64,000 bases of DNA from Allotamlana fucoidanivorans. GTDB taxonomy: Bacteria; Bacteroidota; Bacteroidia; Flavobacteriales; Flavobacteriaceae. Shown here in pieces: positions 1-8,480 of this stretch. The DNA lies in NCBI RefSeq assembly GCF_006265225.1, contig NZ_VDCS01000001.1, positions 1 through 64,000 of the forward strand, in the 5' to 3' direction. Below the pieces are notes generated by a model. The model saw nothing but the letters and a program-made list of their open reading frames with translations, made no database searches and was not told the DNA's origin. The translations under genes and the position numbers were made by a program. How positions within the stretch are numbered: position 1 is the stretch's first letter; every line of letters begins with the position of its first letter.

Positions 1-239
1 TTTTAAAGAGAAACAACATCAAAATTAGTATGACAGAAGAAAATCATTGCTACGAAAACGCTATTGCTGAACGTGTAAACGGCATCCTAAAAGACGAGTT
101 TTATCTTGACCAGACCTTTGATAGCATACAACACGCCAAAAGAGCAACAAAAAGTGCAATCAATCTATACAACCAAATTAGATTACATGTATCTTTAGAC
201 TATAAAACACCAAATATGGTATATTTAAAAACAGCGTAA
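1..239 (+). CDS. IS3-family transposase (OrfB), C-terminal fragment cut by window start
   Basis: The frame is open from base 3 and has no start inside the window, so only the last 78 or so residues of the protein are visible. The text KISMTEENHCYENAIAERVNG and the later LYNQIRLHVSLDYKTP match the end of the DDE integrase core of IS3/IS150-type transposases, where the final catalytic Glu lies in the NAxAE stretch. The protein would catalyse cut-and-copy transposition of the element as a frameshift fusion with an upstream OrfA that is not visible. The right end of the element follows directly. Whether the upstream half is intact cannot be judged from this window. Confidence 0.85.
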   Translation, partial: LKRNNIKISMTEENHCYENAIAERVNGILKDEFYLDQTFDSIQHAKRATKSAINLYNQIRLHVSLDYKTPNMVYLKTA

Positions 240-246
240 ATCAATT

Positions 247-278
247 TTTAACCTGTAGCCATATTTCAGGACTAGACA
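247..278 (+). mobile_element. Right terminal inverted repeat of the IS3-family element
   Basis: Just after the transposase stop the sequence ends in a block finishing ACTAGACA. Read on the other strand it begins TGTCTAGTCCTGAA, the typical TG...CA end of IS150-group elements. The element therefore probably ends at about base 278, and host sequence resumes about 20 bases before the acyltransferase start. The left end is outside the window, so I cannot confirm the match or a target duplication. Confidence 0.6.
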
Positions 279-299
279 AATAATCAACCACTAACCATA

Positions 300-1547
300 A
301 TGAGCGTATCAAATTTATTCAATCGCCCTAAACAAAATTTTAAAGTAATTGATGGAATTCGCGCAATTGCGATTCTTTGGGTAATTATATTTCATTCATG
401 GCTTTTTCAACTCAACTTATTTTTAGAAACTAGTCAAGAAGTTGTAAAAAATAAGTTTTTAATCTGGATTTCAAGAGGAGATTTGGGAGTAGATTTATTC
501 TTTGTGATTAGTGGTTTCCTAATTGGATCTATACTGTTTAAAGAATATAAAAAGAATTCTAAACTAAATTTTAAAAAGTTTTATATAAGACGTTTCTTCA
601 GGCTTATACCAGTTTACATTTTTGCTATGGTTATTGGCGTATATTTCCTAAAAGGGACTGTCCTTGATACGTGGCACTTATCTTGGGCGAATTTATTGTA
701 TATAAATAATTACATTACAGGTTCATATATGCCATGGACTTGGTCTTTAGCTATTGAGGAACAATTCTATATAATTATTCCATTTTTGATTGCCTTTATT
801 TTTCCTCTATTCAAAAGAAAAACATTGTTTTTTATAATTCTAGCTATAATACCGATTGTATTAAAATATCATAATTCCGTTATTGTTCATGATTTTAAAA
901 TTCCTTTCGAAGGTGCATTTATCGATGATGCACATCTTACTTGGTTCTGGGATTATTATGTTTATACTCATTTGCGATATGGAGGATTACTATCTGGTGT
1001 AATTGCATCCTATCTTTATGTGTTTAAGAGTGATAATGTTATTAATTATTTTAATGAATACGTAAAGTTTAATAATGTACTAATCGTTATTTCATTTGTG
1101 CTTCTCATTTTAATATCAAGTATTACTTTAGGACAATGGACAATTACAGAAAATTCTATTTTTGAAAACTTCCCTCCAGTAGTTGGAAGTTGGTATGAAA
1201 TATTACATCGAGAAATATTTTGTTATATAATAGCTTATTTGATTCTTACATCTCTATTTTTTAAAGGTTTTGCCATTAAACCTTTAAAATCATTTTTATC
1301 TCTTAAAATATTTTATCCAATTGCTCAAGTTTCATATTCAGCTTATTTATTTCATGAGATGTTTATGTTTTGGTACTTCCCAAAAGCTGCATCATATTTT
1401 AAAGAAATGGCAATGTCAGAATCTACTATAATAGTTATAAATGGATTTGTTTCGATGATTGTAATTTTGCTTGTGGCGGCTCTCATGTATTTAATCATTG
1501 AACAACCTTTTCAAAGATTAAGAAATAAACTTACAGTAAATACATAA
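300..1547 (+). CDS. Membrane acyltransferase (acyltransferase-3 / OafA family)
   Basis: A 415-residue integral membrane protein with about ten hydrophobic segments. The N-terminal motif IDGIRAIAILWVIIFHSW at residues 18-35 is the family signature, with the catalytic-type His in the FH pair. A second conserved block, SGFLIGSILFKEY followed by FYIRRFFRLIPVY, lies near residues 70-105, and WSLAIEEQFY near residue 150 is also typical. Family members transfer acetyl or other acyl groups to cell-surface sugars, O-antigen or exopolysaccharide. It stands alone beside the IS end with no glycan genes around it, so the substrate is unknown and it may be an acquired or relocated gene. Confidence 0.85.
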   Translation: MSVSNLFNRPKQNFKVIDGIRAIAILWVIIFHSWLFQLNLFLETSQEVVKNKFLIWISRGDLGVDLFFVISGFLIGSILFKEYKKNSKLNFKKFYIRRFFRLIPVYIFAMVIGVYFLKGTVLDTWHLSWANLLYINNYITGSYMPWTWSLAIEEQFYIIIPFLIAFIFPLFKRKTLFFIILAIIPIVLKYHNSVIVHDFKIPFEGAFIDDAHLTWFWDYYVYTHLRYGGLLSGVIASYLYVFKSDNVINYFNEYVKFNNVLIVISFVLLILISSITLGQWTITENSIFENFPPVVGSWYEILHREIFCYIIAYLILTSLFFKGFAIKPLKSFLSLKIFYPIAQVSYSAYLFHEMFMFWYFPKAASYFKEMAMSESTIIVINGFVSMIVILLVAALMYLIIEQPFQRLRNKLTVNT

Positions 1548-1590
1548 CAATGTAATTCTACGCCTAATTATTATCGTAAAAACGTAAAAA

Positions 1591-1800
1591 AACGAAGTAC
1601 AGCAATTTGTATATAAACTGAAAGATATTCACAAATTTACCCATTATAAAACAAATAGAATTGAACGGAATAACCTCAACTTAAGGACACATTTAAAACG
1701 ATTAAGCAGGAAAACAATTTGTTATACAAAATCTTTAAAATATTTAGAAGCAACCTTAAAACTCTACTTTTGGGGAGACCAATTAGATTTTAAATATTAA
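1591..1800 (+). pseudogene. IS1-family transposase, 3' remnant
   Basis: Reading from base 1591 gives 69 residues ending at a TAA at 1798-1800. The stretch THYKTNRIERNNLNLRTHLK followed by RLSRKTICYTKS matches the C-terminal region of IS1-type transposases, where a polar segment precedes the conserved RLSRKT...SKS block. There is an in-frame stop just upstream (before 1591) and no start, so this is a 5'-truncated remnant, not an active gene. I see no clear terminal repeats around it. Confidence 0.7.
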
Positions 1801-2120
1801 GATGATTCAACATACCCCAGAATAACAATCTAAATAAAGACTTCATAATGACATCGCCAGACGAGAAAAAGAGAGGTCAAATCAGTATACGCTGAATCTT
1901 TTGTTTGGGAGCCAAAGTTTTGAATGTCAATCATAATCAACCGTTTCCATTTAACCACAAATCTTCAAACAATTTAATCGTTTGGTTCGAGAATAAGTCA
2001 ATGTGGTGTACTTGATTAAACCACAATTAGTTAATTTACCGTGTTTTACAGTTTTTTATTTTGTTTTTTTGCCGAATTTTTTCCGAAAAACATATCGTTA
2101 TTCTTAATTAATTTTCGAAA
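1801..2120. other. Intergenic stretch without a recognisable gene
   Basis: About 320 AT-rich bases between the IS1 remnant and the minus-strand terminator of the tdh/kbl transcript. All six frames are broken by stops, and I recognise no protein family, RNA gene or promoter. It is probably further insertion-sequence debris. Confidence 0.5.
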
Positions 2121-2122
2121 CA

Positions 2123-2156
2123 AAAAACCGCAACAATTTAATGCTACGGTTTGTTT
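2123..2156 (-). terminator. Intrinsic terminator for the tdh-kbl transcript
   Basis: On the minus strand AAACCGTAGCA and TGTTGCGGTTT form an 11-bp stem with a six-base loop, followed by a run of T. Two positions pair as G-U in the minus-strand RNA, but would be C-A mismatches in the plus-strand RNA, so the hairpin favours minus-strand transcription. It lies directly after the decayed kbl remnant and the short ORF that ends at 2159. Confidence 0.7.
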
Positions 2157-2158
2157 AA

Positions 2159-2260
2159 CTACGCCTTTGATGACCAATAAGCATCATTGTTAGGATTTAA
2201 TTGATTTGCATGATTGTCAAGTTCTTCCTGACTGTACTCATAATTTTTGTCTAATGCCAT
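2159..2260 (-). CDS. Short ORF of 33 residues, possible tail of a deleted gene
   Basis: An ATG at 2260 opens 33 codons ending at TAG 2159-2161. The product contains [18 protein letters not shown], a polar Asn-rich ending that resembles small uncharacterised flavobacterial proteins I have seen, though I cannot name a family. It overlaps the last readable part of the kbl remnant in another frame, so it may be the 3' end of a different gene fused to kbl by a deletion, with the ATG present by chance. No function can be assigned. Confidence 0.35.
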   Translation of the reverse strand: MALDKNYEYSQEELDNHANQLNPNNDAYWSSKA

Positions 2261-2692
2261 CGATTATTGAAGCGTGATTAAGCTCATCGGAAATAACTGC
2301 ATCTTTAGCAGAAAGTAAAGGCTCAAAAAGACGCCATTGGCATCGAAGGCCGCCGCATATAAGATACAATCTTCCATTCCAAGAAATTTGGCAGTTCTCC
2401 TCTCGAACTCTTTGTGAATATCTTGTGTTCCACAAATAAAATGAACTGAAGACAAGCCGAATCTATGGGACTTAATGCTTTTCAATCCCAGCTTCCAATA
2501 CTGTAGGATGGGCCGCTAATCCCATATAATTATTAGCAAAAAAATTTAAAACTTCCCCTGTGAGTTGGTGTTAATTAAAGCCCCTTGTTTGGATGTAATT
2601 ATTCTCTCATTTTTATAAAGTCCATTGGACTTCATTGTTTCAATATCATTAATCAAAGCATTCTTTATTTCTCCGTACATATCCTTTCTCAT
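2261..2692 (-). pseudogene. kbl: 2-amino-3-ketobutyrate CoA ligase (kbl), frameshifted and truncated
   Basis: Kbl-type protein text is spread over several frames: MRKDMYGEIKNALINDIE, then [17 protein letters not shown], then [18 protein letters not shown] with [18 protein letters not shown], then [13 protein letters not shown]. At least three frameshifts separate these pieces. The gene stops after the first third, so the PLP-lysine region and the whole C-terminal part are missing. The enzyme normally splits 2-amino-3-ketobutyrate into glycine and acetyl-CoA, using the product of Tdh. Its ATG overlaps the tdh stop as ATGA, so it was the second gene of a tdh-kbl operon. Confidence 0.9.
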
Positions 2693-3642
2693 TTAGTTGT
2701 TAATAATTGCTTTTTTAGATTCGCTATCATATCTTTTGTCATCCTGTTCAAGTCGAATTCAGGCTGCCAATCCCAATCCTGCACGGCTTTACTGTCATCA
2801 ATACTTACAGGCCACGTATTGGCAATTTCCTGTCTGAAGTCAGGTTTGTAATTAACCTGAAAATATGGATAGCTTTTTCTTATGGACATAACTAAATCTT
2901 TTGGACTAAAACTCATACCAGCCAAATTATACGAAGTCCTAATTGAAATTTGTTGAGAGGGAGCTTCCATAAGTTCAATCGTGGCCCTAACAGCATCATC
3001 AATATATATCATGGGTAACATAGTGAATGGCTCCAAAAAGCATTCAAAATTTTCATTTCTTACCGCTTTATGATAAATTTCAACAGCATAATCGGTAGTG
3101 CCACCTCCTGGAAGCGATTGGTGACCAATTATACCAGGATAACGCAATGACCGAACATCAATACCATATTTTTGAAAGTAATAATTAGCCAAGTTTTCTC
3201 CTGCTACTTTTGTCACTCCATACATGGTAGAAGGACTTAAATTTGAATTTTGAGGCGTGTTAATCCTTAAAATATTATTTCCAAAAACAGCAATAGAACT
3301 AGGGAAAAATACTTTTTTCACATTATTGAGTCGAGAAACCTCCAAGACATTGGTTAAAGTTTTAATATTTATATCCCAAGTTTTAATTGGATCTTTCTCT
3401 CCTTTAGCCGAGAGAATGGCTGCAAGATGATAGATTTGAGATACTTTATAATCAACCACCATTTGTTTCAGGGCTATCAAATCGGTCACATCCAAGAACT
3501 CGAAATGGCCTTCCAAGCTAGAATGGAAATTTATGTCTGTAGCGATAATATTTTTAATTCCATACTTAAATTGAAGAGCCTTGGTTAAAACGAACCCCAA
3601 TTGTCCACTTGCTCCTGTAATTAGTATTTTTTTTCTTTTCAT
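2689..3642 (-). CDS. tdh: L-threonine 3-dehydrogenase, SDR type
   Basis: A 317-residue extended short-chain dehydrogenase that should oxidise L-threonine to 2-amino-3-ketobutyrate with NAD+ in the cytoplasm. The N-terminus has the Rossmann motif ILITGASGQLG. Near the middle are the catalytic Ser in FPSSIAVFG and the YxxxK pair in TMYGVTKVAGE. The C-terminal part (RTSYNLAGMSFSP, WPVSIDDSKA) matches the Tdh branch of NAD-dependent epimerases. I chose the ATG at 3642 (MKRKKILITG) over an upstream TTG because it places the Rossmann strand at the usual distance. The identification is supported by the broken kbl that overlaps its stop. A divergent Lrp-type regulator lies upstream. Confidence 0.85.
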   Translation of the reverse strand: MKRKKILITGASGQLGFVLTKALQFKYGIKNIIATDINFHSSLEGHFEFLDVTDLIALKQMVVDYKVSQIYHLAAILSAKGEKDPIKTWDINIKTLTNVLEVSRLNNVKKVFFPSSIAVFGNNILRINTPQNSNLSPSTMYGVTKVAGENLANYYFQKYGIDVRSLRYPGIIGHQSLPGGGTTDYAVEIYHKAVRNENFECFLEPFTMLPMIYIDDAVRATIELMEAPSQQISIRTSYNLAGMSFSPKDLVMSIRKSYPYFQVNYKPDFRQEIANTWPVSIDDSKAVQDWDWQPEFDLNRMTKDMIANLKKQLLTTK

Positions 3643-3661
3643 AGCATCGAAAATCAAGAAG

Positions 3662-3673
3662 TGTAAATTTACA
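3662..3673. promoter_or_regulatory. Perfect 12-bp palindrome in the tdh/lrp divergent region
   Basis: TGTAAATTTACA is an exact palindrome about 20 bases upstream of the tdh ATG, in the leader of tdh and facing the lrp-type gene. Lrp/AsnC proteins bind AT-rich palindromes, so this is a candidate operator. In AT-rich DNA a short palindrome can also arise by chance. Confidence 0.35.
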
Positions 3674-3810
3674 TATAAATTAACTATTAAGGGTTTTTTG
3701 CCTTTTAATCAAAATTAAATAAGTTAATTAAACTTTTATTTTTATATTATGAAGAAATATTTACTTTTATAAAACGTATTTGTTTTGTTTTATAGTAAAT
3801 TTATCTTCAA

Positions 3811-4272
3811 ATGGAAACTTTAGATTCAGTTGACATGGACATACTTAGAATTCTCCAAAAGGATTCCAAGAAAACCACAAAAGAAATAGCCAAGGAATTG
3901 CACCTAACGACTTCACCAGTTTACGAGCGCATTAGAAGATTAGAAAATAAGGGATACATAAAAAAGTATGTTGCGATACTTGATAAGAAGCTTTTGCGAA
4001 AACCTATTACGGCCATCTGCATGGTTTCATTAAGGTATCACAATGAGGGATTTATAGATAAATTCGATAGACAAATTAAAGAGCTCAAGGAAGTCCAAGA
4101 ATGCTACCACATGGCAGGAAAGGTAGATTTTTTCCTAAAAATTAATTTAGAAAGTCTCGATGCGTATCATGAATTTGTACGTTCTAAATTATCAAAGATT
4201 GAAAATATAGGTGTGCTTGAAAGTTATTTTGTTCTCAAGGAAATTTTTCAAACTACAGAGTTTGATTTTTAA
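3811..4272 (+). CDS. Lrp/AsnC-family transcriptional regulator
   Basis: A 153-residue protein with the family layout. An N-terminal winged helix-turn-helix covers about residues 5-60 (DSVDMDILRILQKDSKKTTKEIA, then SPVYERIRRLENKGYI). A C-terminal RAM/ACT-like ligand domain covers about 70-150 (MVSLRYHNEG, VQECYHMAGKVDFFLKI). Such proteins sense amino acids as dimers or octamers and control amino-acid metabolism. It is transcribed divergently from tdh across about 170 bases, so control of threonine breakdown is the natural guess. It is not the housekeeping global Lrp by any evidence here. The ligand is unknown. Confidence 0.85.
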   Translation: METLDSVDMDILRILQKDSKKTTKEIAKELHLTTSPVYERIRRLENKGYIKKYVAILDKKLLRKPITAICMVSLRYHNEGFIDKFDRQIKELKEVQECYHMAGKVDFFLKINLESLDAYHEFVRSKLSKIENIGVLESYFVLKEIFQTTEFDF

Positions 4273-4443
4273 TTTTAAGTTCTACTCTTACCACATTATT
4301 TAATTATTACTCTACCAATTTTTTATTAAATAGTTTTAATCTTATTAACTATTTTGACATTTAAATTTGTTATTAGTTTGATGTTTAATCTATCTTATCA
4401 TAATCCTAATATTTGATTTCTTCGTTAATTTCTTCAAACTTAA

Positions 4444-4477
4444 ATAAGGGTATTTTAAACTCTGCACGTATTAAATA
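4444..4477 (+). promoter_or_regulatory. Candidate ECF sigma promoter, copy 1
   Basis: ATAAGGG at 4444-4450, then 16 bases, then CGTATTAAATA at 4467-4477. The first eleven bases (ATAAGGGTATT) and the last eleven are identical to the copy upstream of fecR at 9647, with the same spacing. The CGT core is typical of ECF sigma -10 elements. It lies 56 bases before the lipoprotein ATG at 4533. Confidence 0.6.
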
Positions 4478-4532
4478 AAAATATCAAACTAAAATCATCT
4501 CAACTTTTATTAAAACCTCTAACAATAAGATT

Positions 4533-5495
4533 ATGAAAAAATCAACCTTTTTTATCTACACATTATTCTGCATAAGCTTATTTACATTGTCATGTACTGA
4601 AAGTGATGACGTCGATAATGCTGAAGTTTCTGAACTACCATGGCAGGCAAACACACGTTTGGCAGTTATGCCACAAGAAGACCAGGAAACTTTTATATGG
4701 TATACAGATTTGTTAACTAATGAAGAATACTGGGGTAATCAAACGGTAGTTTTAGATTTATCAATTATATCGCCCCTGCCAGCTAGTAGTTTTAGTGCTA
4801 TAGACTTTTATGTTGTGGCAGAGGAGGAAGACGGATATAATTATAATGCGCCATTTGATACTTCAGGAAAAAAAATAACAACAAAGCAGGTGCCAGAATC
4901 GGGAGAATTAACTTTGGAGTTAGACGCAAATGATGTCTATGCTTTATTTCAAAATGACTTTGAGAACAATCGAACAGAACAATTGGCTCGTGAAGGTGAT
5001 ATTTTCCTAATATATTGGGTTATTAAATTAGATGATGGAAGCGTATTTGATAGTAGAGAATCATTCAAGGAAGGAAGTCGATATGGCATGAAAGTAAGAG
5101 TAGAAGATTATGCGCCACCAGTATGGGAGGGCACATTTAATTTTGAATGGATTGAAGTTAGTGGCGGTGCTCAAAGTTGGGGTGGTGTTTTCGTTGGGAA
5201 AACAGGAAATGTAAACATTACTCACTTAGGTAATCAGGTTTACAGTATGGACAATTTGTTATGGGACTATAAGTATGGAACAGCTGGGAAAATATATTTT
5301 GATTTCTTGACAGGTGAAACCTATGTTGAAGGCAATGCATCAGAACATTGGACTATCTCTAATATAGATGGAGACTCCATGGACATTGAGTTTTGGTATA
5401 CTTATTCCGATGCCTATGACGAAACTGGTACGATAAGATTTACACGGACTGATGGTGCTAATTGGCCTGAAAATATATTTTCCAGAGAGAGATAA
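4533..5495 (+). CDS. Lipoprotein of unknown function, probably in the ECF sigma regulon
   Basis: A 320-residue protein with a lipoprotein signal peptide (FTLSC, Cys at residue 21) followed by an acidic linker. I do not recognise a family. Residues 30-190 look like a beta-rich domain. Residues 195-310 (WEGTFNFEWIEVSG through FWYTYSDAYDETGTIRFTR) resemble the compact beta-barrel tail often found on Bacteroidota surface lipoproteins. It should be anchored in the outer membrane or its periplasmic face. A strong terminator follows, so it is a single-gene transcript. Its upstream motif matches that of fecR and the M16 peptidase, which ties it to the SusCD locus 5 kb downstream, possibly as an accessory ligand-binding lipoprotein. 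Confidence 0.7.
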   Translation: MKKSTFFIYTLFCISLFTLSCTESDDVDNAEVSELPWQANTRLAVMPQEDQETFIWYTDLLTNEEYWGNQTVVLDLSIISPLPASSFSAIDFYVVAEEEDGYNYNAPFDTSGKKITTKQVPESGELTLELDANDVYALFQNDFENNRTEQLAREGDIFLIYWVIKLDDGSVFDSRESFKEGSRYGMKVRVEDYAPPVWEGTFNFEWIEVSGGAQSWGGVFVGKTGNVNITHLGNQVYSMDNLLWDYKYGTAGKIYFDFLTGETYVEGNASEHWTISNIDGDSMDIEFWYTYSDAYDETGTIRFTRTDGANWPENIFSRER

Positions 5496-5513
5496 ATTTC
5501 ATTAAATAAGTTA

Positions 5514-5552
5514 AAAAAACTCCTAAAACTCTATGTTTAGGAGTTTTTTATT
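5514..5552 (+). terminator. Intrinsic terminator after the 4.5-kb lipoprotein gene
   Basis: AAAAAACTCCTAAA and TTTAGGAGTTTTTT form a 14-bp stem around an eight-base loop and end in a T run. The stem is symmetric enough to work in both directions, but only the plus-strand gene ends here. Confidence 0.85.
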
Positions 5553-5640
5553 TAAACTTTTTCGTCGGGCAAATCCTAGTATCAATACAATCAAAATAGA
5601 TTATTGGTTTAGACGCTACAATTCTATTTGAAGGCTTGTC

Positions 5641-8433
5641 ATGGTCAAATATTACTACAAATTAAATATTCTAATTATGTGTCAATTCAATTGTAAAAAA
5701 CATTTTAAATATTATTTTATTCTATTACTCCTATTAACCAATTGCGTTCTGTTAGAAGCACAAGATACTATTAAAACTATTACTCCAGAAGACTATGGTA
5801 AATGGGAAAGATTAAGCAGGCCTATCATATCTAATGATGGCAAATGGCTAACCTATGGGATTGTCACTAACGAAAAAGACAAAACGACTTTTCTTTATAA
5901 CATTTCACAAAAAAAACAGCGTCAATTTAATAATTCATCCAATGCTGAATTTAGTGAGAATAATAATTGGTTTTATTATACTCATGTTCCACCAGGAAAA
6001 GAGCTGAAAAAGAAAAAGAAAAATAAAGAGGAAAATAAGACGCCCAATAAGGCTACACTAATTAACCTTCTAACGAAAGACTCAATATTACTAGAAGATT
6101 ACGAAAGCTTCAAATTTAGTAGTTCAGGTAACTATCTTGCAGTAAAAAGGGTTAAGGACAAAATTCATACGTTAATTCTAAAAGATATAATTTCCAAAAA
6201 GAATATTACCTTGGGAAATGTAAAGGAATTCTCATGGCACCCTGAAAAAGATTTATTGGCATTAAATATAGAAACAGTAGATAAAAAAGGGAATAGCCTT
6301 CAATTATTCAATACAATTAACAATACTTTACAGGTTTTAGATCAAAATGAAGTGGATTATTCCAATTTAAAATGGTTTGAAGAAAATAATAGTTTATTGG
6401 TTTTAAGAAAGGCGGAGAATGAAGACTATGAGGACCACACTATAGATTTTTTGATTTGGAATAATCTAGATCAAAAGAATACCCGATTCCACATTTTTAA
6501 TCAAAACAATTTTTCAAATTTTCCTTCAGACGCAAGAATACTTGAACAAAACATTCAACTAACGGATAATGGAAATAAACTTTATTTTGAAATATTTAAT
6601 AGGAACAAGAAAATAACACAAGAGAAACTTAAAGAAAGTGATTCTACAGTAATTGATACTTCCAATTACGAAGCTCCTGCCCTTGAGATATGGAATAGTA
6701 AGGATGTCGTTATCATACCCGCCCAGAAGAAAAGCAAAATGAAGGATATTGAAATCCCAAAAAAAGCTGTTTGGCATATTGATGAGAATACTTTCATCCA
6801 ATTAAATGATTCTATTTTAGAAAGCATAAATATTCAAGAGAACAATAAGATTATTCTAGGGCTAGATGATACGCCATACGATTTTGACGCCATGTTTGGT
6901 AGACCCTCCCACGATGTCTATATAGTGAATACTGATAATGGTAATAAAACTAAAGTTTTGGAAAACATTTCAAAGACTTGGGATGTAAGTCCAAACAATC
7001 AATTTTTTGTTTATCTAAATGAAGACCAACTTCATTTATTTGATATAAAGCCTAAGACCAGCAAGAATTTAACCCATAACATCAATGCTAATTTTATAGA
7101 TTTTAACGACGATCATCCCTTACCTCAAAAAAATGCTTTTGGTTTTGCGGGATGGAGCAAGGATAGTAAGTCATTTTTTATTTATTCAGAATTTGATGTT
7201 TGGCAATTTTTTGTAAACGATTTAGAAGCAAGAAAACTAACAGACGGAAATTCAAAAAACATTATTTATAGAATACAAAGTCTAGAAAGGGATGAGGATT
7301 ATATAAACACAAAAGAGCCATTATATTATAGTTTGTTTGGAAAAGACTCTAAACAAACTGGATATGCCTCTGGTTACATTGGGAAACCAGTAAATACTTT
7401 AATATTAGAAGATGCCTCTATTAGCAGATTGAGCAGAGCAAAAAACGAAGACAAACTAATATTTGTTAAGCAATCATTCGAACAATCACCAAACCTTTTT
7501 TTAGCTGGCAAACAATTGAATAACCCATTGCAAATCAGTAATACCAACAAATTTCAAAAAGACTATGCATGGGGAAAGGCTGAATTAATTTCTTTTAAAA
7601 ATGCTCTGGGCCATGAAGCTCAAGGAATACTCTATTATCCGGCTAATTATGTTAAAGGCAAGAAATATCCCATGATTACTTACATTTATGAGAAACTATC
7701 TAGAGGTTTGCATAGATATTCTATGCCATCCAAAACAGATTACTACAATACTACTATTTGGACACAGAATGGATATTTTGTACTTCACCCCGATATCGAT
7801 TTTATAACAGGACAGCCTGGGACTTCATCCACCACAACCTTAGAAAACGCAGTGCAATCAGTTATAAATTTAGGTTATGTAGACTCCAACAAAGTAGGCT
7901 TAATAGGGCATTCGTGGGGTGGTTATCAAGCTGGCTTTGTGCCTACACAAACCAATATTTTTGCAGCAAGCGTAGCAGGAGCAGGTCTAACGAATTTAAT
8001 TAGTATGAATCTTGCTATTACGCCTGCCTTTGGCGGAAGACCAGAGAATGATCATTTTGAGGTAGGTCAGGAACGCATGGGTACACCTCCTCATATTTCT
8101 CCCAATAATTACATAGAAAATTCATCAGTAATGCAAATAGATAAGCTGGAAACTCCTATATTGTTTGAAGTTGGTGATAATGATGAGAATGTAAATTGGG
8201 CTCAAGGAATAGAATATTATAACGCGGCTAGGAGGGCTAATAGAGAATTTATACTATTGGTATATGCCAACGAAGGTCATGGATTAAGGGAAGATAAAAA
8301 TGCTACCGATTATCAACAGCGTATCTTGCAATGGTTTGGACATTTCTTAAAAGGTGATAAAGCAGAAGATTGGATTATTGAAAGCATCCCTTATACTGAA
8401 CAGCAAAGAAGATTAAAAAATAACAAACTTTAG
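5641..8433 (+). CDS. Secreted prolyl oligopeptidase-family (S9) serine peptidase
   Basis: A 930-residue protein with an N-terminal signal peptide (hydrophobic run near residues 24-40 ending LEAQ), a long beta-propeller-like region and a C-terminal alpha/beta hydrolase domain from about residue 650. The catalytic triad is visible: Ser758 in GHSWGGYQ, Asp846 or Asp848 in VGDNDEN, and His880 in NEGHGL. S9 enzymes cleave short peptides, often dipeptides, here in the periplasm. The charged run KKKKKNKEENK near residue 120 is unusual for the propeller. ATG codons at 5641 and 5677 are both possible starts; the second gives a more ordinary signal peptide. It lies between two ECF-motif genes but has no such motif itself, so a link to the SusCD locus is only by position. 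Confidence 0.85.
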   Translation: MVKYYYKLNILIMCQFNCKKHFKYYFILLLLLTNCVLLEAQDTIKTITPEDYGKWERLSRPIISNDGKWLTYGIVTNEKDKTTFLYNISQKKQRQFNNSSNAEFSENNNWFYYTHVPPGKELKKKKKNKEENKTPNKATLINLLTKDSILLEDYESFKFSSSGNYLAVKRVKDKIHTLILKDIISKKNITLGNVKEFSWHPEKDLLALNIETVDKKGNSLQLFNTINNTLQVLDQNEVDYSNLKWFEENNSLLVLRKAENEDYEDHTIDFLIWNNLDQKNTRFHIFNQNNFSNFPSDARILEQNIQLTDNGNKLYFEIFNRNKKITQEKLKESDSTVIDTSNYEAPALEIWNSKDVVIIPAQKKSKMKDIEIPKKAVWHIDENTFIQLNDSILESINIQENNKIILGLDDTPYDFDAMFGRPSHDVYIVNTDNGNKTKVLENISKTWDVSPNNQFFVYLNEDQLHLFDIKPKTSKNLTHNINANFIDFNDDHPLPQKNAFGFAGWSKDSKSFFIYSEFDVWQFFVNDLEARKLTDGNSKNIIYRIQSLERDEDYINTKEPLYYSLFGKDSKQTGYASGYIGKPVNTLILEDASISRLSRAKNEDKLIFVKQSFEQSPNLFLAGKQLNNPLQISNTNKFQKDYAWGKAELISFKNALGHEAQGILYYPANYVKGKKYPMITYIYEKLSRGLHRYSMPSKTDYYNTTIWTQNGYFVLHPDIDFITGQPGTSSTTTLENAVQSVINLGYVDSNKVGLIGHSWGGYQAGFVPTQTNIFAASVAGAGLTNLISMNLAITPAFGGRPENDHFEVGQERMGTPPHISPNNYIENSSVMQIDKLETPILFEVGDNDENVNWAQGIEYYNAARRANREFILLVYANEGHGLREDKNATDYQQRILQWFGHFLKGDKAEDWIIESIPYTEQQRRLKNNKL

Positions 8434-8480
8434 TTTAGTAAGTGCACTGGAATAATCACCCACTGGAAAAAAGTATTATT

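Noticed and set aside
2585-2851. Plus-strand ORF of 88 residues
   Set aside because: It lies antisense to the end of tdh and the start of the kbl remnant. Its hydrophobic text is the mirror of coding sequence that is clearly recognisable on the minus strand.
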